From assembly GCA_005281725.1 (NCBI GenBank), contig SSBO01000003.1:2965824-3029823 (forward strand): 64,000 bases of DNA. The letters run 5' to 3'. This document shows positions 62,091-64,000 of the stretch, in pieces (the stretch's first letter is position 1; every line of letters begins with the position of its first letter). The notes beneath the pieces were generated by a model that worked only from the letters and a program-made list of their open reading frames with translations, did no database searches and was not told the DNA's origin. The translations under genes and the position numbers were made by a program. Origin of the DNA: Wuchereria bancrofti. Taxonomy: Eukaryota > Nematoda > Chromadorea > Rhabditida > Onchocercidae.

Positions 62091-62830
62091 GTAGTACAAT
62101 TTTAAAGATTGTCTGTACGAAATGACTACCAAAGTTTTAATTATATTATTTTCCAATAGATATTAAAAAAAAATTATTTATACTATTTGCTATTTCATTC
62201 AAACTTATCAATCATCTATTTTGCATTGATCAATGATAAATATTATCAATTAATAAAAAAAAATTGCTTGTTTTTTTTCACTTTAACTGTTTTACATAAT
62301 TCAGATAGTACTAGCAATCGTGTTTTTTACTTTTTATTTCAAATATTTAGCATTTCATAATGATTGATAGTTAATTAATACAAGTAAAAATCGAGATGTT
62401 AACCAATAATATAACTAAAAGTTCACTTTGAACTGTTACAATTATTCAAAAATTATGTATGAAATCATTAATCTAATAAAAATTTTAGTTGCTTCATCCT
62501 AAAATTATTTCATCAATGTTAATGATTGATTAAGCATTGATGTTTTAATCAAGGAAATCTATAATCAAAGTAATTAATTAAATGAGCAGAATATTGTTTT
62601 AATTTAATTATTGTTTGTTAAAAAAAAGTTGCAAATATCTTTGCGATAAGTAAAATTAGCATTATAGATTTAATTATCATATACATGAAGTTATTTTTTT
62701 TTTAAGATGAAAGAGAATTTCATTTTAATTAAAAATTAGTAAACAATATTCAGCTCAAAGACTTATCAATAATTTAATTTCGCAAATGATTTTAACCATG
62801 AAATCACTTCCACAATTTATCGTATCTTAC

Positions 62831-62863
62831 TTTCTTTCTTTCTCTCTCTCTCTCTCTCTCTCT
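62831..62863. repeat. (CT)n microsatellite
   Basis: TTTCTTTC followed by a nearly perfect CT tract. Confidence 0.85.
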
Positions 62864-64000
62864 GTTACTTTAGCATAATATATACCGTTGAACTTACCTT
62901 AACTTAACTTTATCATATAGATTGCATATTCATATTATGTGTTATATTAATAAAGAATTATTATTAATATTTTTTTCGTAATCTAAGACCCTTTTTGATA
63001 TTTCAAAAGATTACTGTCACACTGTCACCTTGCTTCAATAATGATTGATAGCAATAGGATTTCTCTCGGATACATAAACGGTAAAGGATGTTGTTGACAA
63101 TACTCCTAATTAATTGATCTAATTGTTTAATTTATCAATTAACTTTTATATGATTATAATTTTAGTATTATAAATATTATATTCCAATTAACATTATAAA
63201 TATTATCTTTCAAATGCAGTAAACATGCATTAAAAAATATAATAAAATGTGATAAATAACAAAATGCAGAAAATTCTATCATTAAAGAAGTCAAAATAAT
63301 CATAATACTTCTGACAATTATGATAAAACAATCATCTTAATCTCATTATCTTCAGTTATTTATCATAAAATTTCAACAAATATATTCGATTAACCTTTAA
63401 CAACGAAACAAATCAATTTATTCTAATAATTATCAATTTATCTGTTAAATTTTATCAAATAGATTAATCTAATCATATAGTCCTGCGAAAAAAAACATGA
63501 AAAATTTACATTTGTTGTAAACTTTTATTTATCTCTCATATATTAGTTATATAATAAACTTAAAAAAAATAAGTAAGCCTATAATTTACGAAATATAAGA
63601 TGAAATTATCTTAAGATGAATTTTAATTTAAGTAATACTTTACAATGATTACTTTATCTGTTCCTTTCTTCCTTTCATTATTCATTATTGTTTTGTTCAT
63701 TTATTTCAATCTTTTTCTTTTTTCCTTCCGCATTCTTTCACTTTCTATGATTTTCTCATTTTTTCTTTATTTTAATGCCGTAAAGAACACAGAATTTAAC
63801 TTTTTTCTTTCAATTTATATTTTATTTGATATAGTTTTGAACAATTTGATCGCATTTTCTTGCTTTGAAAAAATTTTTTCAATCAAATAGAATTCGTAAT
63901 AAATCACAAAGAAAACGGAACATTCATAGTTTTTGGTTCCGTTTTTACGTCACATAAGGCATTAATTTTGTTCCCCTTTTTCTTTTCACGTCATAGAAGG

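Larger units (their letters stand above)
61903..64000. other. 3' flank and intergenic; no gene recognised
   Basis: AATAAA hexamers lie at 62078-62083 and 62085-62090, about 180 bases past the stop of the cysteine-rich gene. A (CT)n tract is at 62831-62863. The hydrophobic + frame at 63645-63890 is T-rich by composition with no exon support. Confidence 0.55.

Noticed and set aside
1..64000. Search by eye for tRNA, rRNA, CRISPR arrays, bacterial operons or intact transposons
   Set aside because: Nothing supportable was seen. Bacterial features are not expected in this nuclear nematode sequence.

Overview
The window is AT-rich nuclear DNA of a nematode. The evidence is a set of spliced genes with short exons, GT-AG introns that mostly end in TTTCAG or TTTTTAG, secreted transthyretin-like (TTR-like) proteins of the family expanded in nematodes, and a full Patched-type receptor gene. 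The long introns and large intergenic spaces suggest a clade III (spirurid or filarial-like) worm rather than a compact Caenorhabditis or Strongyloides genome. That placement is inference; no rRNA or mitochondrial marker is present. Most coding exons are short, so genes were assembled by hand from splice sites, reading-frame phase and family motifs.

Layout. (1) 0-6.6 kb: a four-exon TTR-like gene on + (2761-5053) converges on a three-exon TTR-like gene on - (5613-6548). (2) 8.4-9.4 kb: the last two exons of an unrecognised minus-strand gene, with a degenerate copy of part of one exon 356 bp away. (3) 9.4-18.9 kb: no gene recognised. (4) 18.9-25.0 kb: a + strand gene encoding two TTR-like domains in tandem; one splice junction has a phase conflict. 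(5) 27.7-39.2 kb: a 25-exon Patched gene on -, reconstructed in one continuous frame of about 1476 residues with 12 membrane segments and a sterol-sensing domain. (6) 39.2-53.1 kb: about 14 kb without a recognised gene. It holds microsatellites, ACGT-core motif clusters, a 28-bp-period minisatellite with a forkhead-like heptamer in each unit, and a foldback repeat next to it. (7) 53.1-61.9 kb: a 19-exon + strand gene for an approximately 788-residue, apparently secreted protein made of about six cysteine-rich modules. I do not recognise its family. (8) 61.9-64 kb: no gene recognised.

By family, the genes suggest secreted and membrane functions: small extracellular TTR-like carriers or signals, a Patched/RND-type sterol-related transporter or receptor (in nematodes the PTC proteins act in development and moulting without a canonical Smoothened pathway), and a large disulphide-rich secreted protein. 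Nothing shows that they act together. The strongest candidates for something undescribed are the six-module cysteine-rich protein, the double-domain TTR-like gene and the 28-bp forkhead-motif array.
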